Assembly (NCBI RefSeq): GCF_003634585.1
Contig: NZ_RBLG01000002.1
Coordinates: 620,001-684,000 of the forward strand
Reading direction: 5' to 3'
Source: Gillisia mitskevichiae
GTDB lineage: Bacteria; Bacteroidota; Bacteroidia; Flavobacteriales; Flavobacteriaceae
Length of the DNA stretch: 64,000 nucleotides
The notes beneath the pieces were generated by a model, which saw only the letters and a program-made list of their open reading frames with translations, had not been told where the DNA came from and searched no databases. The position numbers and the translations under genes are program-made. Positions 26,529 through 36,002 of this stretch are shown here, in pieces; positions within the stretch are counted from its first letter, which is position 1; the number at the start of each line of letters is the position of its first letter.

Positions 26529-28442
26529 TTACTTATTCAATGCTTTTAAAATACGCTCTTCGTTGATTAAAATATCTCGAAATAATACGTGAGGAAATTC
26601 TTGATATTTGGATATTTTGAAAGCTTCAAAAATATTAGATAAAGTCAGAGCTGTTACAAGTGATAAATTCATTTCAGTATCCATTTCACAATCAGTCACA
26701 AAATCATCACTAAATTCGGGTGCTATAAGTAGAATTTTTACAATTCTTAAATTGTTTTTTAAAGCTAAATTTTGATATGATTTTAATTGTCGAGATACCG
26801 TACTAAATTTATTATAACCACGTTCTTTACTTGTCTTGCATTCCACAATAATAACTTCATTATTTCCTAAGTTTATAAGAATATCGATCATATCCTTATT
26901 GGTGTTCAGTTGATTTTTAAATTTCTCATCAACATCAAAACCAAGGCCTTTGAAAATCACCTTTGTTAATTCTTCGAATTTTATCCCAAGCTCACTTTCC
27001 TTAACTATTATTCCATTTTCTTTTAATAAATTAAGATTACGGTATCCAACATTCATGTAATTTTCTAGATATAAATTTTCTACATCTTTATAATGTTCTA
27101 AAATATTTAGAATATTTTCTCCCCTTTGTCTAATTCCATTTTCTTTAATAAATAGGGTTAAATCTGATTTTGATATTAAATCTAAAATGTCTCTTGGTTT
27201 GATATTATATTCCAATAAAAATTCACCTTTTAGAACGAATTCATCTTGTAATTCAAATTGGTCTTTAATTTGTTTATTTAATTTCGGTAAAGATTGATTC
27301 AATTCAGTTAATAGCTTATCAAATCCATCCAATGAAATTCCTACTTTTTCGTCTTTTTCGACAGAATCAAAATGCTCAATTAAACTATTGATCTTTTCTT
27401 CAAGAGTACTGCCTCTCAAATTTTTAATTTCAAGACCTTTCTCACACAGTTCGTTCAATGTTTTTTTGTTTTCTGTTAAAGTGCTTCCAGTTTTATATAT
27501 ACCAGCAAGTAGAAGATTCGTAAAGGACACTCCTTCTTTAATTATTCCTTCAATTTTTTGAGAATAGTCTAATTTGCGATCAATATTGTGGTCTTTAGCA
27601 ATTTGGTTAATAATTGGCTCTCTCAAAAGTTTTAAAGTGCGGCGATAAAATTTTTCTGCAACTTCTTTTTGGCGAATTTTTCTCAAAACTCTTACCATTT
27701 CATCTGCAACATAAATAGTGTTTTCTTTGTTAGAATAAAAAATCACCCCAATGTTTTTTAAACCTTTGATTACTTCTTGAATTTCAATTTTTTTGATAGG
27801 TAATATGGAGTAATTAATTAATTTTATTTCTTCCTGAGAAAGACCAAGTTGCTTTGAAAGAGTAAGGATTATGGATAATTCATCTGAACTAACTTTCGAA
27901 TCTCTATTGTTTTCTACATCATTATAATAAGCTGTATGAAGACAAGCCTTGTATATTTTATAGTCTCTTTTACGCGTTTCACTTAATTCAGATTTATCAT
28001 TTTCAAAATCTGAATTTAATATTTTGATTTTATTTTTAAGATTTTTTATTTCCGAATCATACAATCTTGAAAACCAATCTTGCTTCATAATACAATTACC
28101 ATCTCTTATAATTATATCAATTAAAATATCTAATTGGGAGGTGATTTCCTGAAATTCACATTCTATATATTTTTGAAATTCATTAGATGTTAAATTAAAT
28201 ATCGTGGAGATATTCTGATTATCTACCGATTTCAGACCCTTATCTGATGAGTTCAATAATTTATCAATTTCTTTCTCATTTTTAGGGTTCTTGGAAATGA
28301 TATTATCAATTATCTTGATAAATGAGTTTTTTTCTAGTGATCCTAGTCTATCTAATATTTTCTCTAATTTCATATAATTGTTGATTAATTTGATTGTTGA
28401 CAATTGGAGGCCAACAAGTATTATAAATTCATCTTCATACAT
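26529..28442 (-). CDS. Large helical protein with C-terminal PD-(D/E)XK nuclease-like domain
   Basis: A 637-residue cytoplasmic protein. Roughly residues 1-480 are helical and charged, with a winged-helix-like patch (IQEVIKGLKNIGVIFYSNKE) and a SAP/SAM-like stretch (IKPRDILDLISKSDLTLFIK). Near residues 515-545 MIDILINLGNNEVIIVECKT supplies the D, E-x-K arrangement of restriction-endonuclease-like folds. No methylase, helicase or toxin partner is adjacent. It may be a single-gene defence or DNA-repair protein, but this is inference. A second in-frame ATG at 28373 (MKLEKILDRLG) is an equally plausible start. Confidence 0.75.
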   Translation of the reverse strand: MYEDEFIILVGLQLSTIKLINNYMKLEKILDRLGSLEKNSFIKIIDNIISKNPKNEKEIDKLLNSSDKGLKSVDNQNISTIFNLTSNEFQKYIECEFQEITSQLDILIDIIIRDGNCIMKQDWFSRLYDSEIKNLKNKIKILNSDFENDKSELSETRKRDYKIYKACLHTAYYNDVENNRDSKVSSDELSIILTLSKQLGLSQEEIKLINYSILPIKKIEIQEVIKGLKNIGVIFYSNKENTIYVADEMVRVLRKIRQKEVAEKFYRRTLKLLREPIINQIAKDHNIDRKLDYSQKIEGIIKEGVSFTNLLLAGIYKTGSTLTENKKTLNELCEKGLEIKNLRGSTLEEKINSLIEHFDSVEKDEKVGISLDGFDKLLTELNQSLPKLNKQIKDQFELQDEFVLKGEFLLEYNIKPRDILDLISKSDLTLFIKENGIRQRGENILNILEHYKDVENLYLENYMNVGYRNLNLLKENGIIVKESELGIKFEELTKVIFKGLGFDVDEKFKNQLNTNKDMIDILINLGNNEVIIVECKTSKERGYNKFSTVSRQLKSYQNLALKNNLRIVKILLIAPEFSDDFVTDCEMDTEMNLSLVTALTLSNIFEAFKISKYQEFPHVLFRDILINEERILKALNK

Positions 28443-28773
28443 GTTCCCTTAAAATTCTTAGGAGAATACATGTAAATTATAAACTGAAATTACTTGGAAG
28501 GTAGGGCAACGGGAATTTCTATATTTCAAAAATACATTTATTATTACTAATAAAAGTGCAAGTTTACTTATTAAGTGTCAATATAAATGCTTGATAATTA
28601 TAGTTTTCCTAAAATATCATGCAAAACAAAAAATTCAACTTTTTAGCTATTGCATGGAACGTCCCTTACAAATTCATCTGTTTTAAAAGTATAACGCTAA
28701 GACTTATTAATTCAGGGTTTCAGCTAAATAATAAAGCTGTGTTTTAATTTACCTCAGCTATCAGGAAATGCCA
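28443..28773. other. 331-base gene-free region
   Basis: AT-rich. No ORF, terminator or RNA gene could be supported. A TATTTTTG -7-like element occurs on the minus strand near 28530 and could serve the nuclease-like gene. Confidence 0.4.
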
Positions 28774-29421
28774 TTAGTTAAAACCTCCTAGCGCGCCTAT
28801 AATAGCAAGTAAACCAAAAATAAACAGAGCAACGATCACAAAAGGTAAAACAACATTCATCAATGCTTTTCCAATAGAAAATTTTTGAATAAAAACCACT
28901 CCTTTTACCAATATAAATACCATCCAAATTTTAAGAATGGCGGCTATTAAGAACAAAAGTATTAGTCCTGTATTATCTATAGAAAATCCATTTTCCCATA
29001 CGCTATTATTAGAACCTCCACCATAAATGAGATATTGTGGGATCACCACAGCTAAAGAAAAGATAGTTGGCACCAAAGCCCAAGCGATCACTGTTCTAAA
29101 ATCTTCTACACTAGCTTTTCCTTTTAAGATATCCCCGGCGATGCTCAAGAAATAGGCAACTAAATAATAGGAGATCCATCCCAGAGCTCCACTTATTAAT
29201 AAAACGATTAGAAGTTGTGGAAGATCATCAGACCCATCCAAGGAATTTCTATCTAATAAGCGTCCCACTCCGCTGGCCATTCCACCAAATACAAAGAAAA
29301 TGAAAACACTCTTCTTAGGTTGGTTCTCAAAAATATATTTAAAAGTTGCAGTAGGATGAAACAGAATATTCTTCCATAAATTGGAAGCATTTATATTTGG
29401 TGTAGTAGCTGTGTTTTCCAA
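28774..29421 (-). CDS. Yip1-domain membrane protein
   Basis: A 215-residue protein with five hydrophobic segments after a soluble N-terminus (LWKNILFHPTATFKYIFEN). The order of segments, the VAYFLSIAGDILKGKASVEDFRTVIAW loop and the ALVPTIFSLAVVIPQYLI segment match bacterial YIP1 family proteins. Their role in bacteria is unknown. It is divergent from the secreted protein at 29686. Confidence 0.82.
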   Translation of the reverse strand: MENTATTPNINASNLWKNILFHPTATFKYIFENQPKKSVFIFFVFGGMASGVGRLLDRNSLDGSDDLPQLLIVLLISGALGWISYYLVAYFLSIAGDILKGKASVEDFRTVIAWALVPTIFSLAVVIPQYLIYGGGSNNSVWENGFSIDNTGLILLFLIAAILKIWMVFILVKGVVFIQKFSIGKALMNVVLPFVIVALFIFGLLAIIGALGGFN

Positions 29422-29685
29422 ATTTTATAATATGAGCGATTAATAAATGAGCATGCTTGTAAGGTTCATCTAAAGTAAATAAAATAATTTTATCGTATCA
29501 CCAGAGAAATTCTTTCCGCCTACTATTAAAACAATTTTAATTATCATGAAAAAATTCAGCTTTAACCTCTTCATAATTAAGAGTGTAAATTTCTATAAAC
29601 ACATAATAGTATTGTTTAAATTGGTAATAAAACTTATTTTAGACTGTAATTTCTCAGTGTCTAAGAACAGATAAAATTTAAGGTC

Positions 29686-30396
29686 ATGAAAAAAATACTT
29701 GTATTGTTGCTTTGTACATTCTTCTCGTTTGGGATGAAGGCTCAAAGTTTTATTGGGGCCTGGGAAGGAACTCATACTTCAGAGAATGGAGATAAGCTTA
29801 AAAGCCTGGTCATTTTTGCCGTTGGCTATCAGGTTATAAGCACTTATAATGCCGACACTGGGGAATTTATTAGTACTAACGGTGGCACCTGGGAGCTCAC
29901 AGAAGATACAATGACAGAAAAAGTAGAATTCGATACTAAAAACCCAGAGCGTGTAGGTACCGAGCTGAGCTTTAAAGTATTTAATAATGATTCTATCATG
30001 GGCATTGTTGGGGCTGATATGAAATATAAAAAAATAGATAATGGCTTGCCCGGAAAATTACAAGGTGCGTGGTTGATGTCTGGTAGAATTAGGGATGGAG
30101 AAACACAATTAAGAGACACTAGTGGCCCTAGAAAAACAATGAAGATCTTATCTGGCACTCGCTTTCAATGGATAGCTTATAACACCGAAACTAAGGAATT
30201 CATGGGCACCGGCGGGGGAACTTACACTACGGTTAATGAGGAATATACAGAGAATATAGAATTCTTTTCCCGAGACAATTCTAGAGTCGGGAACAGCCTT
30301 AAATTTGACTATAAATTAGTGGATGGCAATTGGCATCATTCCGGGTTGTCCAGTAAAGGAGATCCAATTCATGAAATATGGAGTATTAGGGAATAA
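29686..30396 (+). CDS. Secreted protein with two tandem lipocalin-like repeats
   Basis: A 236-residue protein with a signal peptide (KKILVLLLCTFFSFGMKAQ). It has two similar halves. The first contains GAWEGTHTSENG, YNADTGEFISTNGGTWELT and KNPERVGTELSFK; the second contains GAWLMSGRIRDG, YNTETKEFMGTGGGTYTTV and DNSRVGNSLKFDY. This is an internal duplication of an about 105-residue beta-rich unit. It is probably periplasmic or exported. It is the only plus-strand gene in the 14.8-38.3 kb stretch. Confidence 0.75.
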   Translation: MKKILVLLLCTFFSFGMKAQSFIGAWEGTHTSENGDKLKSLVIFAVGYQVISTYNADTGEFISTNGGTWELTEDTMTEKVEFDTKNPERVGTELSFKVFNNDSIMGIVGADMKYKKIDNGLPGKLQGAWLMSGRIRDGETQLRDTSGPRKTMKILSGTRFQWIAYNTETKEFMGTGGGTYTTVNEEYTENIEFFSRDNSRVGNSLKFDYKLVDGNWHHSGLSSKGDPIHEIWSIRE

Positions 30397-30465
30397 GTGT
30401 CTAATATTAGGAACTTCCACAAAATAATGCAATGCGTTGTTCTTTAAAACTCAGGCAAAACTTGC

Positions 30466-31887
30466 TTAGTACAAACCTACTTTCCCTTGCACCGATTCGA
30501 AGAGTTTTTTAGAATCGAAACCTACACCATCTTTAAAAACCAATTCCATTTTTCGGATATTACGGATGTCCTCCCGCAAATCTCCATCAATTAAAATCAG
30601 GTCGGCTTTCTTTCCTTTTTCTATACTGCCTACCTCTTTTTGCCTTTTCAGGAATTCGGCACCATTTAGTGTTCCAATCTTAATAGCATCTGTTAATGAA
30701 AATCCAGCTTCCACAAGAATTTCTATAGTTCGTTGGTTGGCATATCCTGCAACTGTTCTTCCCGCTCCTGTAGGATCTGTACCTACAACCAGCTTCCCTC
30801 CTTTTTCATAAAAACGTTTAGTCCATTCCAGATCTTTTTTGAAAAGCTCGATCCCCAGAGAATCTTTATTCACTGCACGATCGTATTTATTCTGAAGATC
30901 ATCCTGAAGCTGTGGGATCATGGCCTTAAGTCCGCCGCCCGGGACAACTTCGAAGCCAGTGTAAGGCTCAAAGACCACAGGAGTTGTGGTAATAGTGGTG
31001 TTATTTTTAATTAACAGATCCATTAACGCTTCCATTCTTGGATCATCTACATTGGTATTCATCAAACTTTTTCGGGCTTTAAAGGGATCGCACATGTCTT
31101 CAATTTTATCATCTATAAGATCGCTAGAAGCCATAAAGCCGTGCTCCAGATTATCTATACCAATATTCGAAGCTTCTTCATAAGTTAGGGAACACAAATG
31201 CCCTGTTACTTTAAGTCCGCGTTTATGAGCTTCTGCCACGCATATTCTAAGGTCTTCTTTAGTGATATGATTATATACTTTAAAGGAAGTCACTCCTTTA
31301 TCTGCCCAATAGTTCACCAGTTTAGCAACCTCAGCAGTACCTTCTATAAAACCGAGTTCCGGGATCTCATAACCCTCACGCTCTATAAAAGGCCCTGTAA
31401 CATCCATTTTGGGACCTGTCATTTTCCCTTCTTCTATCCATTTCTTTACGTTGAGATCTGTTTGTGGCTGAATACTACCACCAGTTCTCATAGTTGTAAC
31501 GCCACCGGCAAGATATAATCTTGGAAAAGTGAAGGTCATCTGGCCTACGCTAAACCAATTCTCGAAAGGCTTACTATAAAATAAATGCTCGTGTAACATC
31601 ACCAATCCGGGGATTACCGTTTTCCCGGTTCCGTTAATGATCAAGGAATTTTTAGGGATCACTACAGAAATTGCATTACCCACATCTTGAATTAATCCTT
31701 TGCTAATCACAATTGATTGCCCCTCCTTTATTTCTCCACCGGTACCATCTATCACAGTAACATTTGTAATTGCAATATTGGAAGTATCTACTGCAATAAA
31801 GGCTTTTACTTGCGGAGTGAACTCCTGTGCATTTATTTGAAAACTAATAAGAAATGCGGCGATCCATAAAAACGAGCTTTTTATCAT
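30466..31887 (-). CDS. Secreted amidohydrolase
   Basis: A 473-residue metal-dependent hydrolase with a signal peptide (SSFLWIAAFLISFQINAQ). The imidazolonepropionase-like fold shows the strand-1 motif VIPGLVMLHEHLFYS (His-x-His), VTSFKVYNH (carboxylated-lysine site), GLKVTGHLCS and DNLEHGF histidines, and VVGTDPTGAG with the catalytic aspartate. All metal ligands appear intact. Secreted members cleave dipeptides or xenobiotic amides; the substrate is not known here. Confidence 0.88.
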   Translation of the reverse strand: MIKSSFLWIAAFLISFQINAQEFTPQVKAFIAVDTSNIAITNVTVIDGTGGEIKEGQSIVISKGLIQDVGNAISVVIPKNSLIINGTGKTVIPGLVMLHEHLFYSKPFENWFSVGQMTFTFPRLYLAGGVTTMRTGGSIQPQTDLNVKKWIEEGKMTGPKMDVTGPFIEREGYEIPELGFIEGTAEVAKLVNYWADKGVTSFKVYNHITKEDLRICVAEAHKRGLKVTGHLCSLTYEEASNIGIDNLEHGFMASSDLIDDKIEDMCDPFKARKSLMNTNVDDPRMEALMDLLIKNNTTITTTPVVFEPYTGFEVVPGGGLKAMIPQLQDDLQNKYDRAVNKDSLGIELFKKDLEWTKRFYEKGGKLVVGTDPTGAGRTVAGYANQRTIEILVEAGFSLTDAIKIGTLNGAEFLKRQKEVGSIEKGKKADLILIDGDLREDIRNIRKMELVFKDGVGFDSKKLFESVQGKVGLY

Positions 31888-31948
31888 TTGTTAGAATTTA
31901 TTGCGGTGATTAGCATTTTTGGTGAACTGAAGAAAAAAGTATTTATAA

Positions 31949-33418
31949 TTATTCACCTTGTAGTTTTTTCAGCATCTCTTTCCCGTTTTCGTTTTTTGGA
32001 TCCAACTCTACAGACCTCTTATAATTAAGAATTGCCAATTCCTTGTTTCCTGCTACCATATAGGCTTCTCCTAAACTATCGTACACATTGGAAGATTCAG
32101 GGAATTCCGTAACATTCAATTTAAAAACTGCGATCGCTTCATTTAATTTCCCAGACTGTAAAAATTGATATCCCAAGGCATTTATGTCATCTTCTTTCAG
32201 AATAAATTCCTTAGCAGCTTTTTGCTTTTCAAAAGCAGCCAGGCCAGCTTCCAATCCGTTTTTATTGATTTCCTCCATCAGAAAATTCGCAAGGGATTTC
32301 TGCGGAAGATCATAAGGCATTCCATTCAATATCTTATAAATATTACGGCTCATTTCACCAAGATTGGTTCCGCCGGTATTGTTAAGCAAGACAATTAAAT
32401 CCTGCTTGGAAGGAGTTCTATTTATAATCGTATTAAAGCCGTTTATTCCACCTCCATGCCCAACTATAGTAATGCTATCTTTAGAAATGCCATCAGGCAT
32501 TTTATCTACTCCCCAACCATATCCATAGAAGCTATCTCCAGACTTAATATGTGGAGTAAACAATAGTTCTTTATTTTTCTCGGATAGTAATTTATTTGAA
32601 GCCAATCCCCTATCCCATAAATAAAGATCTTCTACTGTAGAGTATATAGACCCTGCAGAATATGGAATAGACATATCTAAATATGGCGCATTAGAATAAG
32701 AGTTTCCTCTTTCTTGATATCCGGAAGCTCTGTTTTTTAGGATCACATCATGATGATCGAAACCTGTATCTTTCATATTTAAAGGCTTAAAAATCTTTTC
32801 CTGTAGATTCTCTTCGTAAGATTTGCCAGTCACTTTCTCTATAATCACTCCCAATAAAAAATAACCTGAATTGCTATAAGAGTATTTTTCTCCCGGAGCA
32901 AATTCCAGTTCCATATCTTTAAATAAGGAAGTAAAATCATTAGGAGTAAAAGGATCCCGACTAGTTTCAGCAAAAAACTTTGGAAAAGATGTGTAATTTG
33001 GAATCCCAGAAGTATGCGTAAGCAAATGATGTAAGGTGATCTTGTCTCCAGTCGTTTTAGGATAATCTTGAAGATAGGTAATAATAGGCACCTCTAACTT
33101 CAACTTCCCTTCTTCCACTAATAGAAGGATGAGCATGGATGTGAATTGTTTAGTTATAGAACCCAGCCTGTGTTTTGTGTTTTCATCATTAGGAATATCC
33201 CATTCCATATTTGCTTTTCCGAAACCATTCTTATAAATAATCTCCCCATCTTCTGCCACCAATACAGAACCATTAAATTGTCCATATTCTGAATATAGAG
33301 TCATAAGGTCTTCTATTTGAGCTGCTTTGGACTGAGCATTCATTGCGGTATTACTTAGTAAGGCCAGAATACAGCAAGTAAAAAATGTTCTTAAGGCATG
33401 ATTGGATTTTAGAAACAT
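31949..33418 (-). CDS. Beta-lactamase-family serine hydrolase with C-terminal TPR
   Basis: A 489-residue exported protein with a signal peptide (FFTCCILALLSNTAMNAQ). The class C/esterase motifs are present: S-x-x-K in GSITKQFTSM, Y-x-N in YSYSNSGYF, and HGG in IVGHGGGINGF. After about residue 370 come TPR-like repeats (LNEAIAVFKLNVTEFPESSN; YDSLGEAYMVAGNKELAILN; YKRSVELDPKNENG). Likely a D-aminopeptidase or esterase rather than a resistance enzyme. It lies 61 bases before the amidohydrolase on the same strand. Confidence 0.9.
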   Translation of the reverse strand: MFLKSNHALRTFFTCCILALLSNTAMNAQSKAAQIEDLMTLYSEYGQFNGSVLVAEDGEIIYKNGFGKANMEWDIPNDENTKHRLGSITKQFTSMLILLLVEEGKLKLEVPIITYLQDYPKTTGDKITLHHLLTHTSGIPNYTSFPKFFAETSRDPFTPNDFTSLFKDMELEFAPGEKYSYSNSGYFLLGVIIEKVTGKSYEENLQEKIFKPLNMKDTGFDHHDVILKNRASGYQERGNSYSNAPYLDMSIPYSAGSIYSTVEDLYLWDRGLASNKLLSEKNKELLFTPHIKSGDSFYGYGWGVDKMPDGISKDSITIVGHGGGINGFNTIINRTPSKQDLIVLLNNTGGTNLGEMSRNIYKILNGMPYDLPQKSLANFLMEEINKNGLEAGLAAFEKQKAAKEFILKEDDINALGYQFLQSGKLNEAIAVFKLNVTEFPESSNVYDSLGEAYMVAGNKELAILNYKRSVELDPKNENGKEMLKKLQGE

Positions 33419-33536
33419 ATTATTAGTTTTAGATATTTAAAAAAAATGATAAGTAATTAATTATCAAGTCACTAAAATAGCGAATTTTTACTTCAGTCTA
33501 TTATAACGGCTGTTATAGGGAAAATAGAATATAAAA

Positions 33537-33567
33537 AGATCGGCAGCGGTATATACCCTGCCGATCT
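33537..33567 (-). terminator. Terminator of the 33595-34233 gene
   Basis: AGATCGGCAG and CTGCCGATCT form a 10-bp stem with an 11-base loop; on the minus strand it is followed by TTTTTATA. Confidence 0.8.
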
Positions 33568-33594
33568 AAAAATGTAATGAGTAACTTGGATATC

Positions 33595-34233
33595 TTATTT
33601 GGTATATGGTATTCTTCTAGAAACTTTTCTCATTAAGATATTAATAAGGTCTTGAGCATCTGAGCCTAAACTCCCTTTAATCTTCTTATTATAGTTTACT
33701 ATCAATTCATTATCACTAGTATTAGTAAAATCCATATTCATTACAGCAGCACTGGTTGCAAACATTCCTCCAGTAAATACGGCCAAACCAATAGCAGCTG
33801 CGTTAGACATTGGTTTAGAAGTTTCAAAATTACCGGTGATAATAGCCTCTACTCCAAGGATCTCTCCAAGCTCGCTTGGTAGATATCCTGAAATATCATG
33901 AATATCTATATCCTGCCGTTTTAATAATGTATTAGTAAGAGTTGGGTTTTGAACCTTTACTAACATAGTTCCTCTTTTTTCTCGAGTTAGGAACCAGGTA
34001 TACATCCCTTTTTGGATATCTAATGCTTCATCTCTATTCATTTGTTCCATTTGTTCTGGAGTAAAATCTTTCAATTCTTTCGGTCTTAATTTCACCTGAA
34101 CTTTTAGTGGTAAAATAGCAATGGTAGTCGTGTTCTCTACATAATTATCTGCATCTGGATGAACATAAAGTTTTGTTTGAGAAAACATTAAAGAAGTAAA
34201 TAGGAAACAAAAAATAAGTAATACTTTATTCAT
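33595..34233 (-). CDS. Secreted protein of unknown function (CsgG/LpoB-like fold suspected)
   Basis: A 212-residue protein with a signal peptide (VLLIFCFLFTSLMFSQ). TTTIAILPLKVQV, then a helix, LKRQDIDIHDISGYLPSELG and EILGVEAIITGNFETS follow the pattern of periplasmic proteins that test whether a lipoprotein partner exists (CsgG/LpoB-like). A hydrophobic glycine-rich stretch (AAAIGLAVFTGGMFATSAAV) follows. The fold assignment is inferred from pattern only. Confidence 0.65.
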   Translation of the reverse strand: MNKVLLIFCFLFTSLMFSQTKLYVHPDADNYVENTTTIAILPLKVQVKLRPKELKDFTPEQMEQMNRDEALDIQKGMYTWFLTREKRGTMLVKVQNPTLTNTLLKRQDIDIHDISGYLPSELGEILGVEAIITGNFETSKPMSNAAAIGLAVFTGGMFATSAAVMNMDFTNTSDNELIVNYNKKIKGSLGSDAQDLINILMRKVSRRIPYTK

Positions 34234-34550
34234 GTGTATTTTGATTTGATTATGCCTACTAAGGATTCAGTTGGTTTTTCGGCTAACTCCCAACATTAAA
34301 GTGCTTCATTTAAAAGAATGATCTCTTGGATGACATCACTTTTTAAATTGAAAATTATTTAAGAATTTGAAAGAATTTTCTTTCAAAATGAGATTTTAAA
34401 ATAATATATCTATTCTTATTAGCGTAGGGCCAATGGATGATTGTAGTGTAAACTTACTGTAATAATCCAAAAAAGGCAAATGCATTTTAAGATTTTATTA
34501 ACAAACCAATTCATCCTAACGTCCCGAGCTATGTAACACTTAATGACATA
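34234..34550. other. 317-base gene-free region
   Basis: No ORF, RNA gene or clear terminator could be supported. Confidence 0.4.
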
Positions 34551-35375
34551 TTAATTAAGGATCGCGATAATTCTCAAAGGAGCTCCACTACCTCCTTTTA
34601 TTTTCATTGGTAAGGCGATCACTTGGAAGTCTTTACTTGGCAGTTTATCTAAATTTGTTAAGTTCTCGAAAGCCGGGATGTTATTAGAAAGTAAACTAAT
34701 ATGGCTTTGAAAATCTTGAGACTGGCCGTAGTCTATGCTGGGAGTATCTATTCCAATTGCATGAATGTTTCTGTTTTCTACTAACCATTTGGCCGCTTCT
34801 GGGGCTAATCCTGGAAAATGTAATTTTTTTACAGCTTCTTCTCCACGCTCTTTAGTACCTAAATATTTCAGTTTATCGGGATATAATTTAGAAAAGCCAG
34901 TTTCCAGTAATATTATGCTGCCCTTTGAGATCTCCCCATTCTCTTCCTCCCAATTTTTAAGGTCTTCAATACTAATAAGATAATCTGGGGAGGCAATAGA
35001 ATTTTCAGAAACATCTATCTTAATGGCATTTCCAATTAGATTGGAAAGTGGAATTTCATCTACCGTCTGAGTATTTTCCGCAAAATGAATAGGTGCATCT
35101 ATATGAGTGCCCCCATGTTCTGCAGTAGCAAAATTATTAGCAGCATAATAATACCCTTTATCTGTAATTCCCTTTGCAACTACCTCCATTTCAAACTCCT
35201 TGGCAGTTACCCAATAAATAGTTTCTTCAGAGAAATCATGAGTAAGATCTATTATTTGTCCTTTAGGGAATTGAGTTTTTTGTGAAGATATGATCTCCTT
35301 GGAACGTTCTGCCTTTTTATCACAACTAGCGATCATTACTATATAAATCAAAAAATAAATTTTGCTGATCTTCAT
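34551..35375 (-). CDS. Cyclase-family lipoprotein (kynurenine formamidase-like)
   Basis: A 274-residue protein with a lipobox (IYIVMIASCDKKAER). The cyclase/formamidase metal motif is seen in AEHGGTHIDAPIHFAE (H-G-G-T-H-x-D-x-P-x-H). IIDLTHDFSEETIYW and IHAIGIDTPSIDYGQ are also family-typical. Members hydrolyse amides such as N-formylkynurenine or cyclise polyketides; a lipid-anchored, non-cytoplasmic form suggests another substrate. No acidic run follows the cysteine, so it is likely retained in the periplasm. Confidence 0.88.
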   Translation of the reverse strand: MKISKIYFLIYIVMIASCDKKAERSKEIISSQKTQFPKGQIIDLTHDFSEETIYWVTAKEFEMEVVAKGITDKGYYYAANNFATAEHGGTHIDAPIHFAENTQTVDEIPLSNLIGNAIKIDVSENSIASPDYLISIEDLKNWEEENGEISKGSIILLETGFSKLYPDKLKYLGTKERGEEAVKKLHFPGLAPEAAKWLVENRNIHAIGIDTPSIDYGQSQDFQSHISLLSNNIPAFENLTNLDKLPSKDFQVIALPMKIKGGSGAPLRIIAILN

Positions 35376-35417
35376 GATTCCTTAAGTTTAGAAATATTCA
35401 TTCGTCACAGGTTTTTC

Positions 35418-35960
35418 TCAATTTGCTTGCTCGTAGGCTTCTTTTAGCCAAGCAGTTAATTCCTTATCTACTTGATCTATCTTACTTAATTTAACCCTAT
35501 GCGTGCACATAGTTCCAAAAGGCCCGGAATTTTCAAGTCTTTCTGTAGTAGATTTATCATTAAATTTTAAACCTAGATCTATTCTAGTTTTTGTGGCTGG
35601 CTTAATTAGAGCAAATTGCCGCTTTCTTATTATACTAACACTTGTCTTTTTTGGAGTGACTGTCACATCATTTCCAAATGCTTTAATAACTAACAGTAGC
35701 TTATTGTAGATAGGGATTAAATCCTCTTTACCTTTGTATTGTATTGCTACAAGATCTTCTGGCTCTTCTTTATCCTCCTTAGATAAATGTATTATGGTAT
35801 TGGCAAATCCATGGGTGACATTATGTTCTTCCTTTAAAAATTTCATAGCTTCTCCATGCTTAGCAAAAGATTTGGTTTTAAGCAATTTTTTCCATTCTTC
35901 TAAAGATCTGCCAGTCTTTTCAGGCATATTAGCGATCATTGTTTCTAAGGCCTTTTCCAT
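35418..35960 (-). CDS. DUF4287 and DUF5655 domain protein
   Basis: A 180-residue soluble protein. Residues 1-60 match DUF4287 (MIANMPEKTGRSLEEWKK; AMKFLKEEHNVTHGFANTI). Residues 85-178 match DUF5655 (LLLVIKAFGNDVTVTPKKTS; FALIKPATKTRIDLGLKF; MCTHRVKLSKIDQVDKEL). The pair is common in soil and marine bacteria, with no known function. No signal peptide. Confidence 0.82.
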   Translation of the reverse strand: MEKALETMIANMPEKTGRSLEEWKKLLKTKSFAKHGEAMKFLKEEHNVTHGFANTIIHLSKEDKEEPEDLVAIQYKGKEDLIPIYNKLLLVIKAFGNDVTVTPKKTSVSIIRKRQFALIKPATKTRIDLGLKFNDKSTTERLENSGPFGTMCTHRVKLSKIDQVDKELTAWLKEAYEQAN

Positions 35961-36002
35961 TTTTAGTAGCTTTAATATTTGTAATAGTACACAGCATTCA
36001 CA

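Noticed and set aside
29546-29674. 42-codon plus-strand ORF starting MKKFSFNLF before the 29686 gene
   Set aside because: Composition looks like translated AT-rich DNA, with no clear topology or family, and it lies in the probable leader of the 29686 gene.
31949-33418. Serine hydrolase as an antibiotic-resistance beta-lactamase
   Set aside because: It shares the fold and motifs, but the TPR tail and overall form fit esterase/D-aminopeptidase-like members better.
33502-33516. TATAAC-GGCT-GTTATA palindrome upstream of the serine hydrolase
   Set aside because: Short arms in AT-rich DNA, single copy, and no regulator nearby; too weak to list as a site.
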